Of a DNA stretch of 64,000 bases, positions 15,526-22,964 are shown piece by piece. The notes beneath the pieces are model-generated. The model was not told where the DNA came from and did no database searches. It saw only the letters and a program-made list of their open reading frames with translations. The position numbers and the translations under genes were made by a program. Position 1 is the first letter of the stretch, and each line of letters opens with the position of its first letter. The stretch is from Amycolatopsis methanolica 239 (GTDB taxonomy: Bacteria > Actinomycetota > Actinomycetes > Mycobacteriales > Pseudonocardiaceae), in assembly GCF_000739085.1 (NCBI RefSeq), contig NZ_CP009110.1:3038001-3102000 (forward strand), written 5' to 3'.

Positions 15526-16709
15526 TGAACTGGCTGAAACTGCTCAACGACGCGGTGCTCGGGCTGGTCGCGGCGGAACGGCGGGTCGACCCGTGGGTCC
15601 GGCCCGCCTTCGACGCCCTGGTCCGGCCGCCGGTCCAGGCGCTCGTGCAGGCCGCGCTCGTCCGCAGCCGGGTGCCCGGCTCGCCGGTGCCCGCCGAGGA
15701 GACGCCGCTGCCCGGTGAGGCCGCCGCCACCGACGAGATCGTCGACCTGATGAGCCGGTTCCTGCACCGGCACTACCCGCACGGGCACGCGCTGCGGGCG
15801 GGCAACACGAAGACCTACGGCGTGGTGCGCGGTTCGCTGCGGATCCACGACGGCCTGCCGTTCCCGGTGCGGCACGGGCTGTTCGCGCGCCCGGCGACTT
15901 ACCCGGCCTGGGTGCGGTTCGCCGGCCCCGGGCCGTTCGCCCCGCCGGATTTGAAGGACAACGGGGTGCTCAGCATCGGCGTCAAGCTCGTCGGGGTGCC
16001 AGGGCCGAAGCTTCTCGACGACGAGCGGCACACGCTGGACCTCACCGGCATCAGCGCGCCGACGTTCACCACGCCGGACGTGGTGGAGAACGCGAAGCTG
16101 CAGCGGCAGATCGGGCACGACTCGCCGCTGTGGTACTTCGTGAACCCGCGGGACAGCCACCTCGCCGACCTCGTGATGCAGGGCCTCTACGCCCGCACGC
16201 ACAGCAGCCCGCTGGACACGCCGTACTGGAGCTGCGCGGCGTACCTGCTCGGCGGGGGCCGGGCGATGCAGTACCGGTTCGTGCCGCGGGGCGCGCGCGG
16301 GCGGGCGCCGTGGAACCCGTCCGACGATTACCTGTCCGAGGCGCTGCGGGCCACGCTCGCGCAGCGCCAGGCCGGGTTCGACCTGTGCCTGCAGGTGCAG
16401 ACCGAGCCGCGGCGGATGCCGGTCGAGGACGCCTCGATCGTGTGGCCGGAGCGGCTGTCGCCGCCGGTGCGGGTCGCCACGCTGGTCCTGGACCGGCAGG
16501 AGCTTGACCCGGCAGAGCAGCGCGCCCGGGCGGACAGCCTGTCGATCAACCCGTGGCACACCATCGCCGAGCACCGGCCGCTGGGCAGCCAGAACCGGGC
16601 GCGGCGGGAGGTCTACCAGCAGCTGTCCCGGCTGCGGCAGGACATGAACGCGGTCAAGCACGTTGAACCGGGCGCCGAGCGGTTCTTCCCGGAGGACGGC
16701 CGTGGTTGA
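15525..16709 (+). CDS. Catalase-family (catalase-like/AOS-like) haem protein
   Basis: 394 aa, start ATG 15525 overlapping the DyP stop. The catalase-like core is seen in RAGNTKTYGVVRGSL, FPVRHGLFARPATYPAWVRFAG and GVLSIGVKLVGVPG. The 'RxxHxK' position that carries the distal catalytic His in catalases holds Asn94 (AAC). This family also contains allene oxide synthases that convert fatty-acid hydroperoxides. Residues 290-350 (PPVRVATLVLDRQ, INPWHTIAEHRPLGSQNRAR) match the C-terminal end of small catalase-related proteins. I could not identify the proximal Tyr. In this operon a hydroperoxide-rearranging role is more likely than H2O2 dismutation (inference). Confidence 0.75.
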   Translation: MNWLKLLNDAVLGLVAAERRVDPWVRPAFDALVRPPVQALVQAALVRSRVPGSPVPAEETPLPGEAAATDEIVDLMSRFLHRHYPHGHALRAGNTKTYGVVRGSLRIHDGLPFPVRHGLFARPATYPAWVRFAGPGPFAPPDLKDNGVLSIGVKLVGVPGPKLLDDERHTLDLTGISAPTFTTPDVVENAKLQRQIGHDSPLWYFVNPRDSHLADLVMQGLYARTHSSPLDTPYWSCAAYLLGGGRAMQYRFVPRGARGRAPWNPSDDYLSEALRATLAQRQAGFDLCLQVQTEPRRMPVEDASIVWPERLSPPVRVATLVLDRQELDPAEQRARADSLSINPWHTIAEHRPLGSQNRARREVYQQLSRLRQDMNAVKHVEPGAERFFPEDGRG

Positions 16710-17589
16710 GCACCTGCGGGTCACCGCGAACGGGCTGGACTTCCACGTGCTGGCCGACGGCCCGCGCGACGCCCCGCCGGTCCTGCTGCTGCACGGATTC
16801 CCGGAGGGCGCGGCCGGGTGGCGGCCGACGATGGCCGCGCTGGACGGCCTGCGGGTGTACGCGCCCGACCTGCGCGGCTACCCGTGCAGCGACCGGCCGC
16901 GGCGGGGCTACGACGTGTTCACGCTCACCGACGACGTCCGGCTGCTCATCGAGGCGCTCGGGCTGGACCGGCCCGCGCTGGTGGCGCACGACTGGGGTGG
17001 CGCGCTGGGGTGGATCTTCGCCCACCGGTTCGGCCCGGTGATCAGCAAACTGGTCGTGGTGAACTGCACCCACCCGCGCACGCTGGTGCGGGCCGCGCTG
17101 ACGTTCCGGGAGCTGCAGCCGCTGCGGATCCCCTGGGTGCTGCCGTTCCAGGTGCCGTTCGCGCCGGAGTTCCTGCTGACGACCCGGTTGGGCCGTGCCG
17201 GGCTGCGGCTGTCGTTCACGCTGCGGGAGGGCTCCCGGGGCCGGATGGACCGGGCGCTGGTGGACGAGCTGGTCGGCCGGTTCCGGTCGGCGGCCGATCT
17301 GGGCCCGCCGATCGACTACTACCGTGCGATCCTCGCGACGCTGGTGTTCCCGCTGTCCCGCGCGCGGCTGTACGCCACCTACGACCGCCCGATCCCGGTG
17401 CCGGTGACGCTGGTGTGGGGGCTGGAGGACGAGGCGCTGCCGTCGGCCGTGGCGCGGGACAGCTTCCGCGACGCGGGCTGCGACGTGGAGTGGCGGCCGC
17501 TGGAGGGCATCGGGCACTTCGTGGACCTGGAGGCGCCCTCGTTGCTGGCGGCGGAGATCGAGCGGGCGGTACTCGTCAAATCGGCTTGA
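16702..17589 (+). CDS. Alpha/beta hydrolase, epoxide-hydrolase type
   Basis: 295 aa from GTG 16702, chosen because GGAGGA lies 6 nt upstream; it overlaps the catalase-like stop. Oxyanion motif HGFPEG, nucleophile Asp97 in VAHDWGG (Asp rather than Ser marks epoxide hydrolases/haloalkane dehalogenases), acid residue around Asp243 (WGLEDEALP) and His272 in GIGHFVD. A cap domain with paired Tyr candidates (IDYYRAIL, YATYDRP) fits epoxide opening. As last gene of the haem-peroxidase operon it would hydrolyse an epoxy fatty acid to a diol. The chemistry class is well supported; the substrate is inference. Confidence 0.85.
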   Translation: MVEHLRVTANGLDFHVLADGPRDAPPVLLLHGFPEGAAGWRPTMAALDGLRVYAPDLRGYPCSDRPRRGYDVFTLTDDVRLLIEALGLDRPALVAHDWGGALGWIFAHRFGPVISKLVVVNCTHPRTLVRAALTFRELQPLRIPWVLPFQVPFAPEFLLTTRLGRAGLRLSFTLREGSRGRMDRALVDELVGRFRSAADLGPPIDYYRAILATLVFPLSRARLYATYDRPIPVPVTLVWGLEDEALPSAVARDSFRDAGCDVEWRPLEGIGHFVDLEAPSLLAAEIERAVLVKSA

Positions 17590-17608
17590 TGTATCAAGGC
17601 GGTTTGAT
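17585..17608 (+). promoter_or_regulatory. ArsR-type operator over the start of the fusion gene
   Basis: Two overlapping inverted repeats: CTTGAT-GT-ATCAAG (17585-17598, perfect) and ATCAA-N6-TTGAT (17593-17608). The second is the spacing used by actinobacterial ArsR repressors. It abuts the candidate ATG at 17607, so the downstream ArsR fusion probably represses itself. Confidence 0.65.
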
Positions 17609-18317
17609 GCACCATGGGGAGATGGTCCCGGATTTCGTCCGGCTCGCCGCCCACCCGCTGCGGTGGCAGCTGCTCGGCCTGCTCGCGGGCGGGGACCTGC
17701 GCGTCCGCGAACTGGTCGCGCTGACCGGTGAGCCGCAGAACCTGGTGTCCTACCACTTGCGGCTGCTGCGCGAGGCGGGTCTGGTGACCGCGGCGCGCAG
17801 CACCTTCGACGGCCGGGACAGCTACTACCATCTCGACCTGCGCCGGTGCGGGGAGGGACTCGCGGCGGCGGGCGCCGCGCTGCACCCGTCGCTGGGCCCG
17901 GGCGCGGTGCCGGTGCGGCGGGGGATCGCCGTGTTGTTCGTGTGCACCGGGAACAGCGTGCGGTCGCCGATTGCCGAGGCGCTGCTGCGGCACCACACCG
18001 AGGGGCGCGTGCGGGCGGCGAGCGCCGGGGTGCGGCCGGCGGAGCGCCTGCACCCGTCCGCCGTGCGCGTGTTGCGCGAGCTGGGCGTGGCGGTTTCGGG
18101 GAGGACCCGCGACGTCCGCACGATGACGCGGCGCCGGTTCGACCACGTGATCACGTTGTGCGACAAGGCGCGGGAGGTCTGCCCGGACCTGGGGGCGCGG
18201 CGGGCGCACTGGAGCATTCCCGAGCCCGAGGGGTACGAGGGTTTCCGCGCGACGGCCGCGGAGATCGATGTCCGTGTCCGGCACCTGGTGCCGGCCCTGA
18301 CCGGAGGAGCGGTGTGA
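17607..18317 (+). CDS. ArsR regulator fused to low-MW phosphatase/arsenate-reductase domain
   Basis: About 236 aa. Residues ~5-85 are an ArsR winged helix (FVRLAAHPLRWQLLGLLAGG, EPQNLVSYHLRLLREAGL). Residues ~105-235 are a low-molecular-weight phosphatase/ArsC domain with the CX5R loop CTGNSVRS (Cys113) and the later LCDKAREVCPDLG Cys pair and HWSIPEPEG. The CX5R loop plus downstream Cys fits thioredoxin-type arsenate reductases. Starts at 17589, 17607 and 17622 are possible; 17607 sits just after a palindromic operator and after AAGGCGG. No arsenite pump gene is adjacent, so arsenate may not be the substrate. VOC gene downstream is coupled (TGATG). Confidence 0.82.
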   Translation: MHHGEMVPDFVRLAAHPLRWQLLGLLAGGDLRVRELVALTGEPQNLVSYHLRLLREAGLVTAARSTFDGRDSYYHLDLRRCGEGLAAAGAALHPSLGPGAVPVRRGIAVLFVCTGNSVRSPIAEALLRHHTEGRVRAASAGVRPAERLHPSAVRVLRELGVAVSGRTRDVRTMTRRRFDHVITLCDKAREVCPDLGARRAHWSIPEPEGYEGFRATAAEIDVRVRHLVPALTGGAV

Positions 18318-18688
18318 TGACCGAACACGCCTCGGTCCGCTACCTGGTCGACGACGTCCAGGCGGCGGTCGACTTCTACACCGGGCACCTGGGGTTCACG
18401 GTGAACACCAGTGCGGCCCCCGCGTTCGCCGACGTGGTCCGCGGACCCCTGCGGCTGCTGCTGTCCGGTCCGGCGAGCTCCGGCGCGCGAGCCACCCCGT
18501 CCGGATTGGACGGTGGCGGCAACCGGATCCACCTGGTGGTCCCGGAACTGGACGCGGAGATCGAGCGCCTGCGCGCCGAAGGGGTGTCCTTCGTCGGCGA
18601 GCCGGTCACCGGACCGGGCGGACGGCAGATCCTGCTCACCGACCCGGCCGGCAACCTGGTCGAGCTGTTCCAGCCCGCGGCCCGATGA
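18317..18688 (+). CDS. VOC-family (glyoxalase/bleomycin-resistance fold) protein
   Basis: 123 aa, one betaalphabetabetabeta repeat pair: SVRYLVDDVQAAVDFYTGHLGF opens it, GGNRIHLVVPELDAEI is mid, DPAGNLVELFQP closes it with the metal-binding Glu. ATG overlaps the fusion gene stop and GGAGGA lies just upstream, so it is translationally coupled to the ArsR-phosphatase. VOC proteins often accompany ars genes, but substrate cannot be read here. Confidence 0.85.
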   Translation: MTEHASVRYLVDDVQAAVDFYTGHLGFTVNTSAAPAFADVVRGPLRLLLSGPASSGARATPSGLDGGGNRIHLVVPELDAEIERLRAEGVSFVGEPVTGPGGRQILLTDPAGNLVELFQPAAR

Positions 18689-19053
18689 GCGAAGCCGGCG
18701 TCTGGCGCGCCATTCTGACCGGCGCGCGCCCGTGGGTCCTGTTCGAACACGGAACGTGCGTGGTTCTGACCGAGCCCGAGGGCGACCTCGCCCACCAGGC
18801 GACGGAGCTCCTGCGGACGTTCGGCCCGGTCCGCGGCGGTGGCGCCGCCGGGGACTTCGGGGTGATCACCCTCGACGAGGGTGGCGGCTGGCTGGTCACT
18901 TCGTACCGCCCGGACGTCCTGACGCACGTGGCCCCCGGCGAGCCGCCCGCGGAGTCCGACGTCACGATCGGACTCTTCGGACGGTCGAAACGCCACCGCG
19001 ACGCCACGGAACTCCACGTCGTCCACGTCGAAGACGTCGCCGGCCCGGCTTGA
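18685..19053 (+). CDS. Small conserved-looking hypothetical protein
   Basis: 122 aa, ATGA overlap with the VOC gene, so it is the third member of this operon. It has a cytoplasmic mixed alpha/beta composition: WVLFEHGTCVVLTEPEGDL, a Gly-rich GGGAAGDFGVITLDEGGGWLVTSY segment and an acidic-histidine C-terminus (LHVVHVEDVAG). I do not recognise the family and see no catalytic motif. Codon use matches its neighbours, so it is probably real. Confidence 0.65.
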   Translation: MSEAGVWRAILTGARPWVLFEHGTCVVLTEPEGDLAHQATELLRTFGPVRGGGAAGDFGVITLDEGGGWLVTSYRPDVLTHVAPGEPPAESDVTIGLFGRSKRHRDATELHVVHVEDVAGPA

Positions 19054-19100
19054 AGCGGCGGCCCGTGAATCGTCACCGGCGGGCGGTGCGCACGACAACG

Positions 19101-20242
19101 TCAGGGCGAACGCGCGCGTCCGCGTTCGCTGACCGCCCAGGCGCCGAGCGCGGCCAGGGCGAACGCCGCGCCCAGGAGGGCGCAGCCCGTCCAGCCGACG
19201 GCCTCGAACAGGGCGGTCGTCGCGGTGGCGCCGAGTGCGGAGCCGAGCGAGTAGAAGACCATGTAGCCGCCGATGGAAGGCGCTCGTGAGGACGTGCTGG
19301 TTGCCGACGTGCACGGCCTGGACGGCGAAGTCGAGCACGACCACCCCCGCGATCAGCCGCACCAGCGACCAGCCGAGCTGCCCGATGGCGGCCCACGAGC
19401 CGAGCAGGAGGACGAGCGCGACGCCGCTGCCCCGGGCGCCGTGCCCGGCGTCGGCGCAGCGGCCGGATCGCGCGGCGCACAGCCCGGCGACCCCGAACAG
19501 CCCGATCTGCGCCTCGCTCAGCCGCCACGGCTCACCGGCCAGCGGCAGCGCCAGCCCGCTCCACAGCGTGCCGAACGAGGCGAACAGGAAGAACGCGATC
19601 AGCCCGCGCCCGAGGAACACCGGCCGCGTGAACAGTCCACCCAGCGAGCGGAGCACCTGTCCGTACGGTTCCGCGCCGGCCCGGACGTCCGCGGGGAGTG
19701 CGACCAGGCTGAGCACGCACAGGGCGGCCGCGAGGGCCGCGAGGGCGAGGTAGCTGCTCCGCCAGCCCCACAGTTCCGCCAGGCTCCCGGTGACCCCCCG
19801 CGCGCCGAGGATGCCGGCGACCACGCCGGAGGTGACGACGCCGAGGTTCCGGCCGCGCTCGCCGGGCGGAGAGATCGACGCGGCGAACGCGACCGCGGTC
19901 TGCACGACCACCGCGAACGCGCCCGCCAGGAGGAGACCCGCGAACGCCAGCCACGCGACTGGCGCGGTCGCGGTGACCGCCACCCCTGCGGCCACCAGTG
20001 GCGATCAGCAGCCTGCGGTCGAGCATGCCGCCGAGCGGCACCAGCAGCACCAGCCCGGCTAGGTACCCCAGCTGCGCGGCGGCAACCAGCCAGCCGGCCG
20101 AATCGCGGGCGACGCCGAGATCCTGCCCCATCTGGACGAGCACCGGCTGCCCGGCGTACACCCCCGCGACCGCCACCCCGCACACCGCCGCCAGCAGCAG
20201 CCTCGTCCCGCGCCCCACCCGTGGCCTCCCATTTGGTTTCAA
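19101..20242 (-). pseudogene. MFS transporter, frameshifted and internally deleted
   Basis: Three minus-strand frames together make one MFS drug-exporter-like protein. From TTG 20242: GRGTRLLLAAVCGVAVAGVYAGQ to LIATGG. A frameshift near 19998 leads to AAGVAVTATAPVAWLAFAG and QVLRSLGGLFTRPVFLGRG up to GNQHVLTSAF. A second shift near 19275, with loss of about 10 codons, leads to SIGGYMVFYSLGSALGA and the final helix, ending at a TGA (19101-19103). About 12 membrane segments would be present if repaired. Divergent HxlR gene and shared repeats indicate it was once a regulated efflux pump. Sequencing error could explain single shifts but not the missing codons. Confidence 0.75.
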
Positions 20243-20298
20243 ATTGCAACTCTTTGGAGGTTAGGGCAGAATGGTTTCATTACGCAACTCAGTGGAGG
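20235..20298. promoter_or_regulatory. 38-bp-spaced direct repeat between MFS and hxlR starts (likely operator)
   Basis: GGTTTCA-N5-GCAACTC-N2-TGGAGG-like half sites occur at 20235-20260 and 20273-20298, exactly 38 bp apart. They cover both divergent start regions, and the second includes the GGAGG of the regulator. HxlR proteins usually bind such repeats beside their own gene. Confidence 0.6.
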
Positions 20299-20303
20299 AC
20301 GGC

Positions 20304-20723
20304 GTGTGGACGGACCCGGAGTGCCCGGTCGCGCGGGCGGCGGACGTGGTCGGGGACCGGTGGAGCCTGCTGATCATCCGGGACGCGATGGACGGCGCCC
20401 GCTCGTTCACCGACTTCCAGCAGCGCACCGGCATCGCCCGCAACATCCTCGCCGACCGGCTCCGCAAGCTCGCCGCGCACGGCCTGATCACCCAGGTCGA
20501 GGCGCCGTCGGGCAGGCGGAAGGTGTACGCGCTCACCCCGGCGGGCAAGGACCTGTTCCCGGTGATCGTCACGCTCCGGCAGTGGGGCGAGCGCCATGCC
20601 TACGCGAGCGGTGAACGGCATTCGGTGCTGGTCGACGACCGCGGCGAGGTCGTCCCGCCGATCGTGCCCGCCGATGCGGGCGGGCGTCCGCTGACGAGTG
20701 ACACCACGTCGGTGCGCAAGTAG
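20304..20723 (+). CDS. HxlR-family transcriptional regulator
   Basis: 139 aa from GTG 20304, preferred because GGAGG lies ~6 nt upstream and because HxlR proteins begin close to the CPVARAADVVGDRWSLLIIRD motif. An ATG at 20271 would add 11 residues but falls within the operator repeat. The winged helix (RSFTDFQQRTGIARNILADRLRKL, YALTPAGKDL) is complete. The motif Cys is the possible redox sensor. It is divergent from the decayed MFS pump, its likely former target. Confidence 0.88.
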   Translation: MWTDPECPVARAADVVGDRWSLLIIRDAMDGARSFTDFQQRTGIARNILADRLRKLAAHGLITQVEAPSGRRKVYALTPAGKDLFPVIVTLRQWGERHAYASGERHSVLVDDRGEVVPPIVPADAGGRPLTSDTTSVRK

Positions 20724-20733
20724 TGTGCGAAGC

Positions 20734-20979
20734 GTGCGGCGGGTCGGCGTGACGGACGAGGAACTGCTGGTGGAGGTCGCCCTGACGCGGCTGGACCACC
20801 CGGACCTCGACCTGGAGGAGATCGCCGAACTCCTGGTGCGCAAGGCGGGGCCGGACGCCGTGCTCGAGTTCGCCTCGCGCAACCTCGCCGAGCGGGGCGA
20901 GCTGCGGGGCGCCATGTTCGCGGCGGCCGTCGAGCACGTGATCCGCGTGGTGCTGACCCTGCGCGGCCCTTCGGACTAG
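20734..20979 (+). CDS. Small hypothetical protein
   Basis: Up to 81 aa; GTG 20734 or GTG 20749 (VTDEELLVEV) are both possible and neither has a clear ribosome site. The protein is mostly amphipathic helix with many Leu/Glu/Asp (LDHPDLDLEEIAELLVRKAG, ERGELRGAMFAAAVEHVIRVVL). No known domain. Followed directly by a strong hairpin, which supports a transcribed unit with the hxlR gene. Confidence 0.5.
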   Translation: MRRVGVTDEELLVEVALTRLDHPDLDLEEIAELLVRKAGPDAVLEFASRNLAERGELRGAMFAAAVEHVIRVVLTLRGPSD

Positions 20980-20981
20980 CC

Positions 20982-21015
20982 GGTGGGGCTGCCCGCGGCC
21001 GCGGACAGCCCCACC
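20982..21015. terminator. Bidirectional hairpin terminator
   Basis: A 10-bp perfect stem (GGTGGGGCTG / CAGCCCCACC) encloses a loop that itself contains the palindrome CCGCGGCCGCGG. It sits between the plus-strand small gene and the minus-strand dehydrogenase remnant and marks the left edge of the accessory region. Confidence 0.75.
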
Positions 21016-21019
21016 GAGC

Positions 21020-21311
21020 TCACGCGCCGATCGTGGCGGTGTCGATGACGAAACGGTACCGCACGTCGCTGTTCTCGACGCGCTCGTAGGCCTCGTTGAC
21101 CTGGTCGGCGGAGATCGTCTCGATCTCGGCGCCGATGCCGTGCTCGGCGCAGAAGTCGAGCATCTCCTGGGGCTCGGCGATCCCGCCGATCATCGACCCG
21201 GCCAGCACCTTGTTGCCGCCGAGCAGGGAGAACGCGTTGTAGGACAGCGGCTCGCCGGGCGCGCTGACGTTGACCATCGCGCCCCCGACGCGGAGCAGGC
21301 CGAGGTAGTGA
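21020..21311 (-). pseudogene. C-terminal fragment of NADP-dependent alcohol dehydrogenase (MDR)
   Basis: The minus strand encodes only the last ~95 residues of a zinc-type (AdhC/YahK-like) dehydrogenase: LLRVGGAMVNVSAPGEPL, FSLLGGNKVLAGSMIGG, EMLDFCAEHGIGAEIE, and VRYRFVID at the end. The catalytic domain and GxGGxG are missing. At about 21311 homology switches to an acyl-CoA ligase on the other strand, a recombination junction. It keeps its natural stop codon. Confidence 0.8.
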
Positions 21312-21669
21312 TCGCGCCGGGCGGCTTCGGCTTCGGGCCCGAGGACATGGTGCTGGCGATCGTGCCGCTGTTCCACGCCAACGCCTGGGGGCTTCGGTAC
21401 GCGGTGCTCATGGCGGGCAGCGATCTGCTGTTGCCGGACCGGTTCCTGCAGCCGGAGCCCCTGCCGCGGATGATGGCCGCTGTCCGGCCGACCTTCGCCG
21501 CCGCCGTGCCCACGATCTGGAGCGGTCTGCTGTCCACATTGGAGAAGAATCCGCAGGACATCTCGCACCTGCGCACCTGTGTCGTGGGTGGCGCGGCGCT
21601 GCCGCCGTCGGTCATGCGGACGTTCGCGGACAAGTACGGTGTGCAGCTGCTGCACGGGTGGGGCATGAC
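21312..21669 (+). pseudogene. Internal fragment of acyl-CoA synthetase (AMP-ligase)
   Basis: About 118 codons from the middle of a fatty-acyl-CoA ligase: GPEDMVLAIVPLFHANAWG, LMAGSDLLLPDRFLQP, VPTIWSGLLSTLE, CVVGGAALPPSVM and HGWGMT. It begins at the dehydrogenase junction and is cut by the IS3 left end at 21670, within the conserved GMTE motif. Both the N-terminal P-loop and the C-terminal domain are lost, so it is non-functional. Confidence 0.85.
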
Positions 21670-21695
21670 TGAGCTTGTCCCCGTGGCTCGGACAC
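21670..21695 (+). repeat. IS3 left terminal inverted repeat
   Basis: Pairs with 22939-22964. The outer 14 and inner 8 positions are identical; the 4-bp centre (TGGC versus TTCG) differs. Confidence 0.9.
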
Positions 21696-21736
21696 CGGTC
21701 TTGAGGTGGCCTTGGGTCACCAGGAAGGATGTTGCG

Positions 21737-22035
21737 GTGCCTGCACCACACCCGCCTGAGTTTCGTCGTCGTGCCGTCGGGTTGGCCCGTCAGGGCTCCA
21801 AACCGGTCTCTGGGCTGGCCACAGAGTTGGGCATCAGCGAGTCATGCTTGCGCAACTGGATGGCCCAGGCCGAGACCGACGAGAACGGCTCAGCGAGCCG
21901 GTTGACGAGCGCGGAGAAGAAAGAACTTGCCGAGCTGCGGAAGAAAAGAAGAAAACCCGCCAGCTTGAGATGGAGAATGAGATTCTCAAACGCGCGGCTG
22001 CCTACTTCGCACGGGAGAACATCCTCCCAAAGTAA
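21737..22035 (+). pseudogene. IS3 orfA (HTH transposase subunit), frameshifted
   Basis: GTG 21737, with AGGAAGGA upstream, starts a typical IS3 OrfA: PPEFRRRAVGLARQGSKPV, LGISESCLRNWMAQAE, KKELAELRK. In the purine run near 21942-21958 the frame is lost. The expected leucine-zipper tail RQLEMENEILKRAAAYFARE continues in the next frame to a TAA at 22033-22035. Intact IS3 OrfA proteins read straight through this point, so an insertion in the A/G-rich tract is likely. The normal programmed slip site (CCCAAAG) lies further on at about 22027. Confidence 0.75.
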
Positions 22036-22061
22036 TTTACCCGCTGGTCCGTGAACTCGCC

Positions 22062-22925
22062 GTGGACGGTATCGACGTCGCGGTGGCCTGCCGGGTATTG
22101 AAGGTGTCACGGTCGGGCTATTACGACTGGCGTGACCGGCCGCCCTCATCTCGAGAGCAGGACAACACGTTGCTGCTCAAGCACATCGAGGCCATTCACG
22201 CCGAATCTCGCGGCACTTATGGTTGGCCGCGAGTGCATGCCGAACTTGTCCTCGGGATGGGCGTCGGCGTCAACCATAAACGGGTGGCCCGGCTCATGCG
22301 CGAGGCCGGCATCCAGGGTCTCTACCGACGTCGCCGCCGTGGCTGCACCGTCCGCAACCCCGCCGAGGAAACCGCCGAGGACCTGGTCAACCGCACGTTC
22401 ACCAGCAAGGGCCCGAATCGGCTGTGGCTGACTGACATCACCGAACATCCCACGAAAGAAGGGAAATTGTACTGCGCTGCCGTTATGGACGCCTATTCAC
22501 GACGCATCATCGGATGGTCCATCGACAACCACATGCGCACCGAGCTGGTGATCGACGCACTCGGCATGGCCACGCTCCGCCGCAAACCCGAACCTGGCAA
22601 CACTATCCTCCATTCTGACCACGGATCCCAATTCACCTCCTGGGCATTCGGGCAACGACTCCGCGCCGCCGAACTCCTGCCCTCCATGGGCAGCGTCGGC
22701 GATTGTTACGACAACTCCATGATGGAATCCTTCTGGGGCACACTCCAACTCGAAGTACTCGACACGCAAACGTGGGAAACACGCGACGAGCTTGCCGCCG
22801 CGATCTTCGAATGGATAGAATGCTGGTATAATCCGCAACGGCGGCACTCCAGCCTGGGAATGCTCAGCCCCGTCCAGTTCGAAGCCCACACCCCCGAGCG
22901 ACCGTCACCACAACACGATCGCTGA
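22062..22925 (+). CDS. IS3-family transposase OrfB (DDE integrase)
   Basis: 287 aa. An HTH_21-type region ([19 protein letters not shown]), then the rve integrase core with the DDE triad: Asp in WLTDITEH, Asp in [10 protein letters not shown], and Glu in [14 protein letters not shown], then [12 protein letters not shown]. In life it is probably made as an OrfAB fusion by -1 slippage at CCCAAAGTAA, since the upstream frame reads VIYPLVRELA straight into GTG 22062. The catalytic part looks intact. It catalyses cut-and-copy transposition of its own element. Confidence 0.92.
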   Translation: MDGIDVAVACRVLKVSRSGYYDWRDRPPSSREQDNTLLLKHIEAIHAESRGTYGWPRVHAELVLGMGVGVNHKRVARLMREAGIQGLYRRRRRGCTVRNPAEETAEDLVNRTFTSKGPNRLWLTDITEHPTKEGKLYCAAVMDAYSRRIIGWSIDNHMRTELVIDALGMATLRRKPEPGNTILHSDHGSQFTSWAFGQRLRAAELLPSMGSVGDCYDNSMMESFWGTLQLEVLDTQTWETRDELAAAIFEWIECWYNPQRRHSSLGMLSPVQFEAHTPERPSPQHDR

Positions 22926-22938
22926 CACCACACCCCAC

Positions 22939-22964
22939 GTGTCCGACGAACGGGGACAAGCTCA
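22939..22964 (-). repeat. IS3 right terminal inverted repeat
   Basis: Inverted partner of 21670-21695, ending in ...GACAAGCTCA, followed directly by GAC, the putative 3-bp target duplicate. Confidence 0.9.

Larger units (their letters stand above)
21670..22964 (+). mobile_element. IS3-family insertion sequence, 1295 bp
   Basis: Both ends are visible: TGAGCTTGTCCCCG...TCGGACAC at 21670-21695 and its inverted copy at 22939-22964 (22 of 26 positions match). The element has TG...CA tips, two overlapping frames (orfA, orfB) and a DDE integrase. The triplet GAC flanks both sides (21667-21669 and 22965-22967), which fits the 3-bp duplication of IS3 elements. GC content is lower than the neighbouring genes. 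orfA carries a frameshift, so it may no longer transpose by itself. Confidence 0.92.

Noticed and set aside
17046-17589. Serine-nucleophile esterase reading for the last gene of the haem-peroxidase operon
   Set aside because: The nucleophile elbow reads HDWGG with Asp, not GxSxG, so an epoxide-hydrolase/dehalogenase type is better supported.
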